Of a stretch of DNA of 64,000 bases, positions 1 to 12,700 are shown one piece after another (position 1 is the first letter of the stretch; the number at the start of each line of letters is the position of its first letter). The DNA is from Candolleomyces eurysporus (Eukaryota; Basidiomycota; Agaricomycetes; Agaricales; Psathyrellaceae): NCBI GenBank assembly GCA_027579435.1, contig JANBPK010000783.1, positions 1 through 64,000 of the forward strand, read 5' to 3'. A program made the translations under genes and the position numbers. The notes below the pieces were generated by a model. It was not told the DNA's origin, did not search any database, and saw nothing but the letters and a program-made list of their open reading frames with translations.

Positions 1-130
1 GTACTCGGGCTCGGAAGTGAGTACCGCAGGTTTGTCACGACACGAAAGCAGCCTAATGACAAGTTCAGTTGCCATAGACCGGTATCATATGTAAGTATAT
101 ACGCGTATTGCCATTTTCCCTTCAAGACGT

Positions 131-1623
131 CTACTGCATCATATCATGCATATCCAAGAAAGTCGCTGTTGTGTTCCCATGTGTTGCTGTCGTCGCTTCT
201 GTTTGAATTTTGCGGATTCGGAATGACAGAGGCATTCGGGCAAGGATGCTCGGGTGGAACCGGTCCTGGAATTTGTGTCCGTTCTCTTGTTCGTACGACT
301 GTTCGCGCAAATGGATGATCATCCGACTTGCTAAAACCGAGTGAATCGCACGTTGAGGTCTGATTTTAGGAGACAAACAAGGGTGAGCAACGCGATGATT
401 TTCGATTACTCTTCGCAATCAGTTACGTACATTGCAAACATCGTATTCGCTGAAGGCTATGAGCGCTGGATGAGACATACGGTGCTTCTTTGTAGGAATT
501 GGACATCACGTACCGGGAGAGAGAGCAAGAGCACGATGTTGACAATGGAAGATCCTATATTGATCGAATGGTAGGGAAGAATTCAACCTCAAAGTGACTA
601 CACACACCTGCGAGAGCCAAGAAAAATACGATGCCATCTCTGTAGAAGGTAGTAATGAGCGGACTACGTGTCCTTCGATGCTTCTTGAGCCCAACATGCA
701 CCATCGCTAAGAGAACAACTTAACCATTGGAAACACTCAGTGAGGCTCGGACTTCGCGGGGAATAGCATGGCAACGATGCACTCACTCGTTTCGTTAGCC
801 ATCAGCAGACCGAAGAGTGCTGTGGCGAGATTGATTGTGCCGGAGACTGGCAGGCAGGCGACGTATTCAGGTAGTGGGGACGGCATATCTAACGTGTTAC
901 CTCCGTCAGGTTCTGGCGTGAGCTGGGCAGTAGCTGACGTACATTTCACCGACTTGAAAAAAAAAACCTGCGAGACAATACGCAGTCACTTGAACTGCGA
1001 GAAATTGGAGGGGAAGCCAGATGCGGTAGATAGGGCTCTGTCCTGATAGGGCGTACAGGCGTAGGAAGATGACCACTGGTAGAGTCAGTATCGGTGGCTG
1101 GGTGAGTATCGGCCCTGACCGACTCGCACCAGCATCAATGTGACTTACTCTCCGCCAATGCGACTCCTATGAGTGCGGTAACTTGGATGGTTTGTGTCGG
1201 CCTGGGGATGGGCAAGAATTCATCGAAGCGCTCACCTCCAAAGATAATAAAAGATATTCTACACGTCTGGGAATTGAGCGGTTGCGTCAGACTTGTGGGG
1301 TCTGTGACTGATCAAGCAACAAACAGGCACCCACCTCAACGTCTGCAAGCTCAAGATCTAGGACAAATAAGATGTGAGCCTATTGNAAAAATGACCTCTA
1401 TTTACACTCACAAACATAATAGAGTGACATATCGGCCAAGAAATATCTGTTGAGGATGTACAAGATCTTAACCAGGTTCCACTTTGCAGTCCAAATTACT
1501 TCAATCTCGAATGGGAGCGAGTGGAGCCAGTCCGCGGCCTGTAAAAAATCCTCTGATTTAGCGTCAAAATGTAATACACGTGAGAGAAACACTTACAGCA
1601 GCGGTCAAAGCAATGTCTTTCAT
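131..1623 (-). CDS. DUF6533-type multi-pass membrane protein, copy 1 (exon model partial)
   Basis: This is a multi-exon gene of the DUF6533 family, membrane proteins of unknown role expanded in mushrooms. Visible pieces in order on the minus strand are: an exon starting at 1538 with the signature DWLHSLPFEIEVIW followed by AKWNLVKILYILNRYF; a piece at 737-949 ending in ALFGLLMANET; a piece ending at 608 with FYRDGIVFFLALA; and a last exon at 131-359 with PQRAIHSVLASRMIIHLRE and a hydrophilic tail. Splice donors and acceptors flank these pieces (for example 1597/1538 and the acceptor at 360-361). The same blocks occur in order in the copies at 50.0-51.6 and 60.0-61.6 kb, which supports the model. 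The 5' end is uncertain: ATG 1623 precedes the first clear block, but a conserved upstream exon without ATG is also possible. The family is clear; intactness is not. Confidence 0.6.
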
Positions 1624-1628
1624 GGTAT

Positions 1629-1646
1629 GCGGCGGCGGCGGCGGCG
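1629..1646. repeat. GCG/CGG trinucleotide microsatellite
   Basis: Six consecutive CGG-type triplets lie just upstream (minus sense) of the first clear exon of DUF6533 copy 1. The other two DUF6533 copies do not have this run. Confidence 0.8.
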
Positions 1647-1749
1647 CAGTCAGTACGATTCGCAGCTCAGAGATGTACCGAGCCCTTACTTAGTGCGTGC
1701 TGAAGCAGAGTTTGGAATCGGTTTAAGCAGGAATTCTCTGGTTGCAAAT

Positions 1750-2460
1750 AGTTGAATGAGCCCTCTTACCCTTGAGAGAACTTTACCCCACGCTGCCTCC
1801 TCCAGCAGTGCCGCCATATCCATGGTTCTGAGTCGAGCTTCCAAAGCTGGGACTATCGGAGAGGAGGCGGTATTGGCCGCTCAATCACGATACGAGTGGG
1901 CGGTGCTAAAGGGAGGTATCTCAGTTAGCTTAACCGCAGGTATATATCTTCATCGATCGAGCTCGAGCCGTAAGGTGCACAAACAGGCATACATACTTCA
2001 ATTCATAAGGATGCTGTGATATCAACTCGAGGCAGCGTTTCATCACGGTGTCTTTCGACATTTTCCCGTAATATTGGGCTTGAAACAGATGTCTCTGGTA
2101 ATGCGGAGAACTGCGCCTCTTCAGTGAGGTAACTTTGAGTTCTCGAAACTTTGTCAACATTCCTCCCCGACAAACCCTAGATTCACGTCATTGAGCGTCT
2201 ATTTATCGGCCCGTCACATCGGCTGCGCTTTTACTTCCCACAGTCAGAGTGCTTTGAAGAAATCACGATATCGGATATCGATAGCCATCGCTTCCTTCTT
2301 GGCTATCTTTCCATCCCATTTCTCATCATTGAAATGCCTGAAGCTCTCAGAGATGGAGCGGTCATTCGATTCAAGAATGAATGTGAAATTTGGAGGTGCC
2401 ATTGAGCTTGACCGCCGTACACAAGCAGCGGGTATGTATACCTCGCTAAGCACATCTTGT
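1750..2460. other. Intergenic stretch, no supported gene
   Basis: Only short overlapping open frames on both strands, none with a recognisable motif. It probably holds the 5' region of the DUF6533 gene on the left and of the beta-trefoil gene on the right. Confidence 0.5.
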
Positions 2461-2469
2461 CTCGACTCA

Positions 2470-3640
2470 TGAGCAACAATCATGTTTTGGGGGCAGTTCT
2501 CAGCGATTTTAATGGGTGTGAGTATCGACAGGTACGTGACCTACCTGATTGATTTTCAATGAGATTACATCTTCGACGTACTGGCGAGCCAGCCAAGATT
2601 TGAAGGGACTCTGGAGATTCCCAAACGTCGCCACAGGACTATATCTTGGCCAAGATGCTGGGAAGCTTGCAGAGGGTGTGACCATTGGAACATTGTTTGA
2701 ATTTCCATGGAAGGTGAAGGAGGTGTATCGGGGAAACAATCATCAATCCTCGATCGTGTGAGGGCGTCAGCAGAGGTCATTCGGGGTACCACCTACTAAC
2801 ACCAATTGGTCCAGTCTCTACGTTCCCAGCACGAAACAGGTTCTCGAAGCTGACGATCTGGGGAAGTTGCCGGCGGTGAGGGTACAGTTCCGCCCAGAAC
2901 GGGGTTTGGATTGCCAGTTCTGGACCATCGACCAAGGTTTGTAATGCCGTTCTTTTCCTCACTGGATCACGATGACAGCGTGAATGCAAAACAGATGTTG
3001 AGCCCTCTCCTCCATGTCAGCCAGGGAGGGCGTACAAGATTGTCGATGTATTCACCGGATCGGTTGCCCATTTAGAAGACAACGGCAATGGTCAGTCATC
3101 CATTCGTTCTATGTCGCCGAACGGTAAAACGCATACAGTCGTTAGTGTCTTGCTTTCGTTACAACGAAGGACGAAATCAAGTGTTAGGCTCTCTTTTGCT
3201 CTCCANTTTTTTGAGTGAATTGAATAATTTTGCCACAGGCTTATCGTTGAGTGGGTAACCATCCTGTACGACGGCAACGCACCATCTTCGAATCTGTGGT
3301 ACTTCAAGAATCTTTTCAATGGCCTTTACCTCGGTATCAGAGATGAAGAAGAAGCAAAACACGGGACTCGAGTAGTTGGAACCAGCAGTCCCTTCTTGTG
3401 GAACGTGGTTCCATTTCATCGTGCGCGGAACGAATTTCAGTCAGTTGTTCTCAGGCTCAGAGCTAGAAAAAGTGACTTAGCGACGTCTGACCTTGTCGAT
3501 GGACTTAGTCTTAGCATCCCATTTACCCAGATGAATATGGACCTTTGTGGCCACAAGCCAGATCCCGGGACGGCGGCTCATCTAGATCCTCGCCGAATGG
3601 CAGACAATAGTTGGAGGTTTGAAAGATGTTCGTGCTCTGT
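2470..3640 (+). CDS. Beta-trefoil (ricin-B-lectin-like) protein, fragmented gene model
   Basis: Several exon-like pieces on the plus strand carry beta-trefoil signatures. At about 2600-2750 there is NVATGLYLGQDAGK followed by FPWKV. At about 2815-2935 there is YVPSTKQVLEADD ending with QFWTID, a QxW-type motif. At about 3020-3090 there is AYKIVDVFTGS. At about 3310-3420 there is NLFNGLYLGI followed by PFLWNVVP. At about 3595-3620 there is NSWRFE, another QxW-like end. The order (GxYLG, then PFxW, then QxW) is what trefoil subdomains of small fungal lectins and inhibitors look like. I could not join the pieces into one clean reading frame: some junctions lack an in-phase GT..AG pair and an N sits at 3206. 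It may be one decayed gene or two adjacent paralogues. The sugar or protein ligand cannot be predicted. Confidence 0.42.
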
Positions 3641-3659
3641 TTTTTTTTATCGCTATTAC

Positions 3660-4850
3660 CCATCCAAATAGTAACCTCAGTCCTTAACAGTAAGAGACGA
3701 GGATCCCCAAGGGGGGACCGTCCAGGCACCCGGCGTAATCGACTCACTGGGCTAGGTCGGGGGGTCCTACCCCAAATATGGAGGCGGACATCTGACGCAG
3801 CAAGGCGGAATGCCACTCCACGAGGGTGAAGTTTCGAAGTCTCGCCTAGAGTCTCCAGCCCGCACTGGTGTTTTCACCACAGGAAAAGTAGCTACATGTA
3901 GAATATGTACTCTCTCTGCGCTCTCTACGAAAAATTTACATCAACAGCGAGTGAGGCTGCCCGCCAGCGCCTCGATGATCAGGCGATAGAGGAAGAAGCA
4001 GAAGCGCTGCTGTCGGTCTGACTCTTCTGGGAATCAAACGAAGGCCAGAAAGAAGAAAGAAAGAGGGTAGATATATATTTATATGGGTAGCCCCACCCAA
4101 GAAAATGAATTGAGGAATCGTACGTTTGGGCGGAGGCATCGGCATCATCTACGGATTTGGTCGCATAGTCCCACTTGGGAGCCCCTATGTGGTAGATTCG
4201 GACAGACCATGAGACGCCATGAACAGATCAACGTGTCCGGAAATTTCTTCACAAGGAAAAACATATCTCTTCCGTAACTCGGTCCTTAGTCACCCAGTAA
4301 TTTCACCAGAACCCTCGAAATTCGGGCCAATCGTGCAAGTACGGATCATCATCTGTCCCCTCTGTACCGTGGCTAAAAGCCAGAGCAAAGAACCACCAGA
4401 AAGAAAGGCTCAATGGGCAGGATTGAATGAATCGAGCGTCAAGAGACCCAGAGCTGAGCTGAATAGTACCAAAAGGGCTCTGTTCAAGCTATAGTGGGAA
4501 CATGTTCAGAAGATTTGTGTAAGGAGAAGGGGAGAACTGAAGCCAAGAATGAATTGATGTTGCTCAGCGAAATTGTCGGGAGGCCGTGACAGTGGATTCG
4601 GAATATTTAGCAATGACGTCTTCCGGGATCATCCAAATGGATAATAATACACAAAGAAAAACCGTTCTTTCTCGAGGCACATTTGGTCCTTTCAAAGCCG
4701 CTGGATTTAATGCCGAACACATGAGAGCTATAATTAGGCGGCGCCCCCTGGCAAGATCGAGTTCTGCTTCTTCGAGGAGTTTTACGAAGTCCACCTCTGC
4801 GTCTGTGTGTCGTACATCAAACTAAGAGCCTCAACATACACTTGAACTCA
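3660..4850. other. Intergenic, no supported gene
   Basis: Short open frames only (the longest is 91 codons), with no family motif and no consistent splice pattern. Confidence 0.5.
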
Positions 4851-4859
4851 CTTCAGACC

Positions 4860-6540
4860 CCATGATACGCTTCCGAAGGGGAGTTTGCCATCATCGGCCG
4901 AATGACGCCAGCCCAAACAGGGACATACCGAGGTGCTCTGGCTCCAGGCGAAACGGCGTTGATGCACTGTGTGGAACTGAGCGATGATGAATGCGATGCG
5001 TACACCTCGAGCATGCCTGCTAGTGCCATCGATGCTCTGAGCCCCTGAATTTCTCTTCGACTATCTTTCCAATTCACGGTAGATCTCGAGATGATCTTTG
5101 CTCAACCGGGTCCGTGACGATAACTCGCTGGGAGAGCAGTTTTCTGCCGCCTTACTCCTGATTAACCGCATCCAAAACGGCCAGAATTTAGACAGAGAAC
5201 TGGCCCCTTGTCAAAAGTGCGCAAATATATTCGAATTTCGCCTACGATTCCCCACACCTAGGTACCTTCCTCCGGCTTCCTTTACCCCAGAAGACAACCT
5301 CCGCAGTCTCCTCTGCCACGTCGAACCTTTGTCGACTCTCACCAGCTGCACCCTCCCCGTTCTCTCAGAAACAGGGCTCAGAAGTAACTCGTCCTTTGGT
5401 CGACTAACGAAGCCCATCTTCCCTCCAGCCAGGTCACAAGATGCTCACCGGCACCTTCCAAAGCTACAACCTCCATGCTCATTGGCTCCATCAACTCAAA
5501 CCTTCTCCCACCTCCCCGACGTGCATCATCGAACTCTACAACGAACCGTTTACCCATACCACCCATGCCGTATGTAAACTACGCTCCATGGCTACATAGG
5601 AACATCCGTTCCGCAACCTCGTCCTCTTCCTCTGCAACTGTCACCTAAACCATCCCCGTCGCTTGCGCCGGTGCCGTTCAATAGGAGTCGTGGTCGTGAT
5701 CCGTGTTGGGTCTGGTGGGTGGTCTTTTCCCCCTCGTTTAATTGGTGTTTTGGGAGGTTGATCGTGTCTTTTATCAATTAGATTTCGACATACAGTTTTC
5801 GAAATCCCAATTATTCGGGTGATACGAGCTCACACCTTCCCCAGCCATCTTAACCTTCAATTGTGAACACGAAACCCTGAAGCCTGAGTCTGGCTACACG
5901 TGTTCGTGTCCCCGCCGCCTCTCCTACCCCACCTATATTGCAACGAACTCCGGCTCCCAATACCTCAGCATTGCTACCAGCACCAGTACCCATCTACGCG
6001 ATGCCATTCTTAGCATCCTCATCCCGTATTCCGGCGGGTTCCACTCCCTCTTCGCATTCATCACCACCCCTGCCTCAGGCTCGACTTATAACATCCGTGC
6101 CAGGTGCCGGCCAGGACCAGGCTTACGCGTTCGTGTTTGCCGTTTTGAACCGGTGTTGCTTCGGGTTCGTCGGCAACAGCTCAGTCAAAGCTTCTCCATT
6201 GGCACCAGCGGCAGCAAATGTTCGCGACTGACGATACGTACAACCAGTCGCCATCGCGGGAGACGTTTGATCTCTGCTCGAGCGTCGGGCTCGTTAGTCC
6301 ATCTAAGCACCATGGTCAACNTTGGAGAGAGGGGGGGAACAAAAGCCAAGTCCGGCGAGGATAACGGGATTCAAGATGCCTTTCTCGGAATCAGCCTCGG
6401 CTACTTCTTCGGGGGCGAAAGCGGAGACTCAAGGCGAAGATTCATGGAGAGAAATTGCCTACAATCATCCCCGTGCTTTCGGATATATTGGTTTGGATAT
6501 CCGTAGCAGGTTGGAATTGGGTGTCGACGCGGTGCCCTGG
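4860..6540 (+). repeat. Eroded dispersed repeat, copy A (decayed gene family)
   Basis: This is one of at least six related stretches in the window. It is the least eroded at its 5' end, where an open frame at about 4875-5038 (plus) includes MPASAIDA just before a site matching the donor used in other copies, here changed from GTGAGC to CTGAGC. Downstream, about 5166-5210, is the shared block IQNGQNLDRE. Then follows a long Ser/Pro/Thr-rich stretch with motifs shared with the copy at 31.0-32.5 kb, such as tacccataccacccatgc near 5552. Stops and frame changes interrupt it. The original protein is not recognised. Confidence 0.55.
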
Positions 6541-6905
6541 CTTCGGGAATAGCTTCATCCGTCGTTGCTCGTGGCGACTAACACGAGACAGGGAGGAGGA
6601 TTGAGGTACGAACCCTCAGCCATGCTCTCTCGAGCTTCTGTTGGAGATGTTCGAGTCTTTCGAAGTGTTTACTGCTGAATACTATCTTTTTTCGGGCCAA
6701 CATGAGTTGTCAAATGTTAGAGAAGCTTTCTACTCCTTTCTGGTCCAGACACTGCCGTCATCATCATCATCACAGCCACGATCTAATCCATCCAACCAGC
6801 GCCCGTTTGCCGGCGCCGTGGCTTCATAACTCCGCAATTGTGATCGATAGCTATATCGAGCGCTCGCCCTATCCTTTCATTCCAACCGTCACCTCGTGCA
6901 GAAGC

Positions 6906-8061
6906 ATGTCGACTGATCCCTCAACGATCGTCCGTCCGAAGCCTATCCGCTGGGGGGACACGGTGTTTTTCAAGGTATGCGCCTTCTACACGATTGGATT
7001 ACTGCAACACTTTTCTCATACTCGATTCTGACATGTGATGCAGGTTGAGGAGATCATCTTTGAAGCTCCTCGACATCGGTTCAGCGAGATGTCGGAGGTC
7101 TTTAAGGATATGTTCCAGCTACCCGTCGGGAACGAGCAAGAAGAANGGGGGGGACGAGGAGCATCCGATCGTATTAGACGGCTACAAGGCCGTTGACTTC
7201 AATGCGCTGATCAAAATTCTATACCCTATGTACGCAAAATGGATTCCTTGCTTGGTATGAATATACAACTGGTGTTGATTGCAATCCCCATAGGCCGCGC
7301 GATGTGATCTCTGGATCGTACGGTCTCACCAAGGAGGAATGGATAGGAGTTCTGGACTTGTCGACGCGGTGGGAAATGAGGGAGGTGAGTCGCGTCGATG
7401 TTCGGCTCATACATAGACAGAAAATAACATCCATCAGATAAGGAAGTATTCGATACAGGAGCTGACAAAGCTGTTGTTGAACCCAGTGGAGAAAGTTGTC
7501 CTCGCACGACAATGCAAGGTCGCCAAATGGCTCGAGGAGGGGCTGAACGAGCTCGTTACCGAGCATCCGGTTCGCCCGCTGGCTGAACTGAAATCTCAGC
7601 TAGGGCTGGACACGGCTTGTACCCTGTTATGGGCCAGGAGCCAATCTCCTGAAATGCATGGTCTACTCCTTACACTGGGGTCCATTAGGTGTGGGGCCTG
7701 CAAGGCCGTGATGTTCACCAAAAGCTGGAACTGCTCCAGCTGCCACCAGGAAATACATATCAACGATTGCGGCGATCTCTACATATCGGGTAACCTACTC
7801 ACCGTGGGGTTCAAAATCACCTTCAAGGGTAACTCCGGGCCAGCCTTAATGAAGCCTTACGTCGACTGGAGGCACTTGCGATGCAGGAAGTGCAATTCTT
7901 GTCCCATCAACACTGATTTCGACTGTCCTTCATGCTCTGTTAGTACATCCAAACATTGCATGTACTTCAGGCCAACTATTGCGACCCCGGGCAGTAAATC
8001 CATGATAATGGAGGAGTTTGGTGACGAAATCGCGAACTATGAATCTGCAGACCAGGGGTAA
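6906..8061 (+). CDS. BTB/POZ domain protein with Cys-rich C-terminal half
   Basis: Four exons are supported by GT..AG introns: 6906-6974, 7044-7229, 7294-7384 and 7438-8061, giving about 322 residues. The N-terminal half is a BTB/POZ fold of the kind abundant in mushrooms: WGDTVFFKVEEIIFEAPRH, then FSEMSEVFKDMFQLP, then EHPIVLDGYKAVDFNALIKI, then LTKEEWIGVLDLSTRWEMRE. BTB domains mediate dimerisation and can recruit cullin-3 ligases; no partner is evident here. The C-terminal half carries paired cysteines (CGAC, CSSC, CRKC, CPSC between about 7690 and 7940) that could form zinc ribbons. Exon 2 has one base too many next to an N before a G run (about 7146-7152); removing one base restores the frame through to exon 3, so a sequencing error is likely. 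The start was chosen because the domain begins directly after it. Confidence 0.82.
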
Positions 8062-8254
8062 ACAGACTGGGACTTTGTGAATGGTGATACAATCGTCTTA
8101 CAACACTAGTAGCTATACGGGTCTGTTCGTCGTTGTGAGCGCCAGTCGTTACCGTCGATCGTATCAATCAATTAAGACGACGCCCCACTTGCTCCTGACA
8201 TCACCTACCCCTCCAGTTCTAGCACGATCCGACTTCGTACCCATACACGCCATA

Positions 8255-8481
8255 TCAACGTGACTACTACTCCAGCAACAGTACCAGTAGTACTCTCAAC
8301 GACTGACGAGACACAACACAACCGCTCGCCGTCTGGGCCACCAGTTCGTATACCACTCGATTTGAATTTAGTGTGGATTGGTGAGGACGAATACTCTGTC
8401 GAAAGGAGATTCAAGACTTTGGGACGACGATCTAATAGACGGTTGAATAAAGCTATGTCTACTAGTGAGTNAAAATCGTAA
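8255..8481 (+). repeat. Eroded dispersed repeat, 3'-end fragment (copy G)
   Basis: The block around 8301-8325 matches the tail of the copy at about 19076-19100 (shared actgacgagacacaac). The open frame here reads TTDETQHNRSPSG, then IPLDLNLVWIGEDEY, then KTLGRRSNRRLNKAM, suggesting the C-terminal end of the decayed family. An N in an A run ends it. Confidence 0.4.
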
Positions 8482-9760
8482 AGGCGAGATAAAGTAAAGC
8501 ACGTACCCTCAGTCTGATAGAAAGAACTGAGGGACGGCTGACGTGACAGGACAGAATATATACTGGCGATCGGGCTGACTACGCAAATAAGTCCATACAC
8601 TAATTAAGGGTCCGAGATGAAACGTAGGATAGGAGAATTCGATGAGAGCATCGAATAAAGAGAATGAAGTATAATAATGTATTGTAATAAGCAAAAGAAA
8701 AGATAGAATATCTAACATACTCATCCTGATAGACAGAAGAGGGGAGGCAGCCTCACTGTGTCCTCAAAAATCATTGTTTCGCATCAAAGTGGTCAACGTC
8801 CATCGCTTAACGTTTCAAGGCCCTCCTCTGTTACGTCGGTTTCCCTCATAACAGCTCTCTGACAGCGTGAAAGTCTTGCTGCAAATTTTTGCCACCTCTA
8901 TTCTCTTTATCACGAGTCTCTTCTAGCCACTGTCGGAACGGCGATAGCGTCGGCTGTCTGCTACCTTACCCCTCCCTTGTAGGTGCACTGTGTGCAAGCG
9001 ACTCGCTAGGCGCACTTTCCTTTTGTTATCCGTTGCCACAGCTTACTCTTCGGCGCAAAGACTAAAAGTTTCGGACTTCTTCACTCGTAGTGATTTACTC
9101 AGTTGCTGTGAATACCAATCAACGCTATTCTGCTATTCGTGAGGTGGCGTCTCCGTTCCTTATTTTGACCCTTGACTCTCATCGGCTCGGGTATTAATAT
9201 TTTTAAGTATCCCGCTCGACTAATTGTCTATATATAATATAGCATAGCATATATACTAAATCGTATCCGGCTTCTGGTGTNAAAAACCAAAATTGAGCTC
9301 GTACCCCAAACAAAGCTATCATCGCGCCAGATTATGCCAATCTGCAGTTTCAAAATTTTGCTTGCGCAATAACCCTGTACCTGTCTGTTCGGAAAGTATG
9401 GAGGGTGCTGCGGAGGATGTTGGAGATTATGTAGGTCCTGTGGAGGGAGGAAAGGGCGAGGTGAAGGGATATGAAATAACAAGATGGAGGGGATAGAGGA
9501 GATGGATTGGGGATGGTCAGAGTTTATAGATTCGTTTTAGGCGCGTGGATAGAAGATATGCCATGCGGAGAGCTCCGGGATTGCGAGAAAATGGGGTGAG
9601 AGGGAGAGGAATCAAAGGGTGTGCAGGAGGGAATCGTGACGGATACAGAGTAACTCGCATCGTGATAAGGACATGAGTAAAAAAGAAATTCGAATAATAC
9701 AAGATGAATTCAACAAAGCCTGAGGAGGGAAGAGAAGAACGGAGCCTAGAAAGCAATGAG
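8482..9760. other. AT-richer intergenic region, no supported gene
   Basis: No coding pattern is seen. It lies between the 3' end of the BTB gene and the 3' end of NLR-1, so it is a convergent intergenic region. Confidence 0.55.
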
Positions 9761-12700
9761 CTACGGTAGGTAGCAATTGCGCCATTGAGCACCTAGGGGT
9801 GCATGCTGGAGGTAAACATACGAGCAGGCAGAGCGTGGTATAGTAAGAATGTTACGTGGCGTGAGCAGTCGTGCGTCCGGTGGCACAAATATGAGGTAGT
9901 CATTCCCGTCAGGAGAGAGAAGCCATCCTGTACATTTGTAGCCACCTGTGGGATTAACTTCCCTCTCCTGAATGTAGCGAGGTTCCGTCGCCAAACTCTG
10001 CCCTGAGCCTGCTATGAAAAGAGAGTCAACAGATCGACCATTCCTCGACAATGTGGCTGATGTTTCCAAATGACAGGGTACCTCTAGCAGATCTTGCATA
10101 TCCTTTGTTGATGCATCCCAAACCCTGACTGATTCATCTTCTGAGCCAGAGACAATTCGATATCCATCTCTCGAGAACGCAACTGATGTAACCCAATCCA
10201 TGTGGCCTTCCAGCACATTCTGCAGCTCCCCTGTCAAGGCATCCCACACCCTGACCGATTTGTCATCCGAGCCAGAGACAATCCGCCTTCCATCCCTGGA
10301 AAATGCAACAGATGTAACCCCACCGGTATGACCCTTCAGCACGGTCTGCAACTCGCCTGTCGATGCAACCCAAACCATCACTGATCGGTCCAACGAGCCG
10401 GAAGCAACCTTCCCTCCATTTGTTGAGAACGCGACTGATGTAACTGAGCCGGTGTGACCCTTCAGGACATTTTGTACCTCGCCTGTCGACGCATCCCAAA
10501 TCCTCACCAAGTAGTCGTCCTCCGCTCCAGAGGCAATCCACCTTCCATCGTGTGAGAACGAAATCGACGTAACCCAACCAGCGTGACCCTCTAGCACGTT
10601 CTGGACTTTGCCCGTTAATGCATCCCACACCCTTACCGAATTGTCAGCCGAACCAGAGACAATCCACCTTCCATCCCTGGAGAATGCAACAGTTACAACC
10701 GTACTGGTGTGACCCTCCAGCACGTTCTGCAACTCGCCTGTTGATCCGTCCCAAACCATCACTGATTTGTCCCACGAGCCAGAGACAATCTGTCTTCCGT
10801 CCTTCGAGAATGCAACGGATGTAACTAGCTTGGTGTGACCCTCCAGGACATTCTTCACCTCGCCTGTCGACGCATCCCAAACTATCACCGAATTGTCTTC
10901 TGAGCCAGAGACAATCTGGGTGCCATCCCTTGAGAAATCAACTGACGTGATGGGATTGGTGTGACCCTCCAAGACATTGTGCGCCTTGCTAATCGAAGCA
11001 TCCCAAACCCTCACCGACTCGTCTCCCGAGGCAGAGACGATCCTGCTTCCATCGCTGGAGAATGCAACTGATGTAACCGAATTGGTGTGACCCTCCAACA
11101 CATCCTGCTGCTCGCCTGTCGAAACATCCCAAACTCTGACTGATCGGTCCCACGAGCCCGAAACAACCTGCCTTCCATCCCTCGAGAATGTAATTGACGT
11201 AACCCAATCGGTATGACCCTCCAGCACATTCTGCACCTCGCCCGTGGACGCATCCCAAACCCTTCCTGAATTGTCATACGAACCTGAGACAATCCACCTT
11301 CCATCGCACGAGAAAGCAACAGACGTAATCCCATAGGTGTGACCGTCCAGTATATTCTGCAGCTCGCCTGTCGATGCATCCCAAACCCTGACCGATTTGT
11401 CTCCAGAGCCGGAGACGATCCGCATTCCATCGTTAGATAACGCAACGGAAGTGACTCGGGCGGTGTGACCCTCTAACACATTCTGCACCTCCCCTGTCGA
11501 CGCATCCCAAATTCTCACTGATTCGTCCCATGAGCCAGAGACAACCCGCGTTCCATCGCTGGAAAATGCAACTGAAGTAACCGGATCGGTGTGGCCTTCC
11601 AAAATATTCTCCACCTCGCCTGTCGCCGTATTCCAGACCCTCACCGAGTTGTCATAAGAGCCAGAGACAATACGCCATCCATCGCTCGAGACTGCAACTG
11701 ATGTAACCGCATTGGTGTGGCCCTCCAGCACGTCCTGTACCTTGCCTATTGACGCGTCCCAAACAGTCACCAGCCCATCCTCCGATCCCGAGACGATTCG
11801 GGGTTCATCACCCGAGAATGCGACAGCATTGACCCTGCTCCCGACTGCGAGTGACATTAACTGAAGGCCACGCTGCGAAGAATGGGTAAAACGTGGAATT
11901 CTCGGGAAATGCGCCCTCCATTGATCACACGGACTCACATTCCGTGGCCATGTTGCTAGTGAGGAGATGTAGAGGTGTGGGGTTGATAACGACGCTGGAC
12001 TGCCACTGAAATACAGGGCGAAAGACGCGGCTTCGGCCAACTGCTCTGCTATCTCTGCGTCGTACTAGATATACAGTTAAGTTCACCATCAAGCGTTTAT
12101 ATTCTTTGTTTAACATGACACTCACGTTGGTAACCCACTTGCGTGCCATCTGGAGCATTGGGTCGCATAGCCCTCGACAACCGAGGAGATTCATGGCTTC
12201 CATCCAGAATAGCGCACGAAGCTCCAGGAAATCCGATAGGGTCCATAGGGTGACGATGAGGGAGTCCACTGTGTCTGGCGCTGAAGTTAAAAGATGATGA
12301 CTCCAGTTTCGGCAAGAATAGCTCAAGGCAGGTGGGATATTTCGTTCCACCTCACTAGGTAGTGCATGATTGTCGGAGTCGAGGATGAAAGACGAGCGTA
12401 TATTTGCGATGTTGAATCTAAGACCCGCGTTCATAACATGGAAGCAGGACTCTGTGAGATGTCGGTGGAGCACCGCGTGATCGCACCAGTATTCCTTTGA
12501 GCGATTGTGATCGAACATGAAATCGGAAAACGATTGGTGGTAAGAGAGGACGTGGTTGTCGGTGTCGGTGTAGAGGACGGCGTGAAGCCTTGACACAACA
12601 GCGTCGGCAACCTCTGTGAAAGAAAATGCAGAGTCACCGTCCTCCAACTTGAATGAGAGGAGGGTCGCAAAGACGGATGTTGATGTACGTTCGGTGGTGC

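Noticed and set aside
10263..11445. Open frames opposite or out of phase to the WD40 region (several of 60-144 codons)
   Set aside because: They are shadows caused by the regular WD40 codon pattern; the repeat-coding frame is clear.
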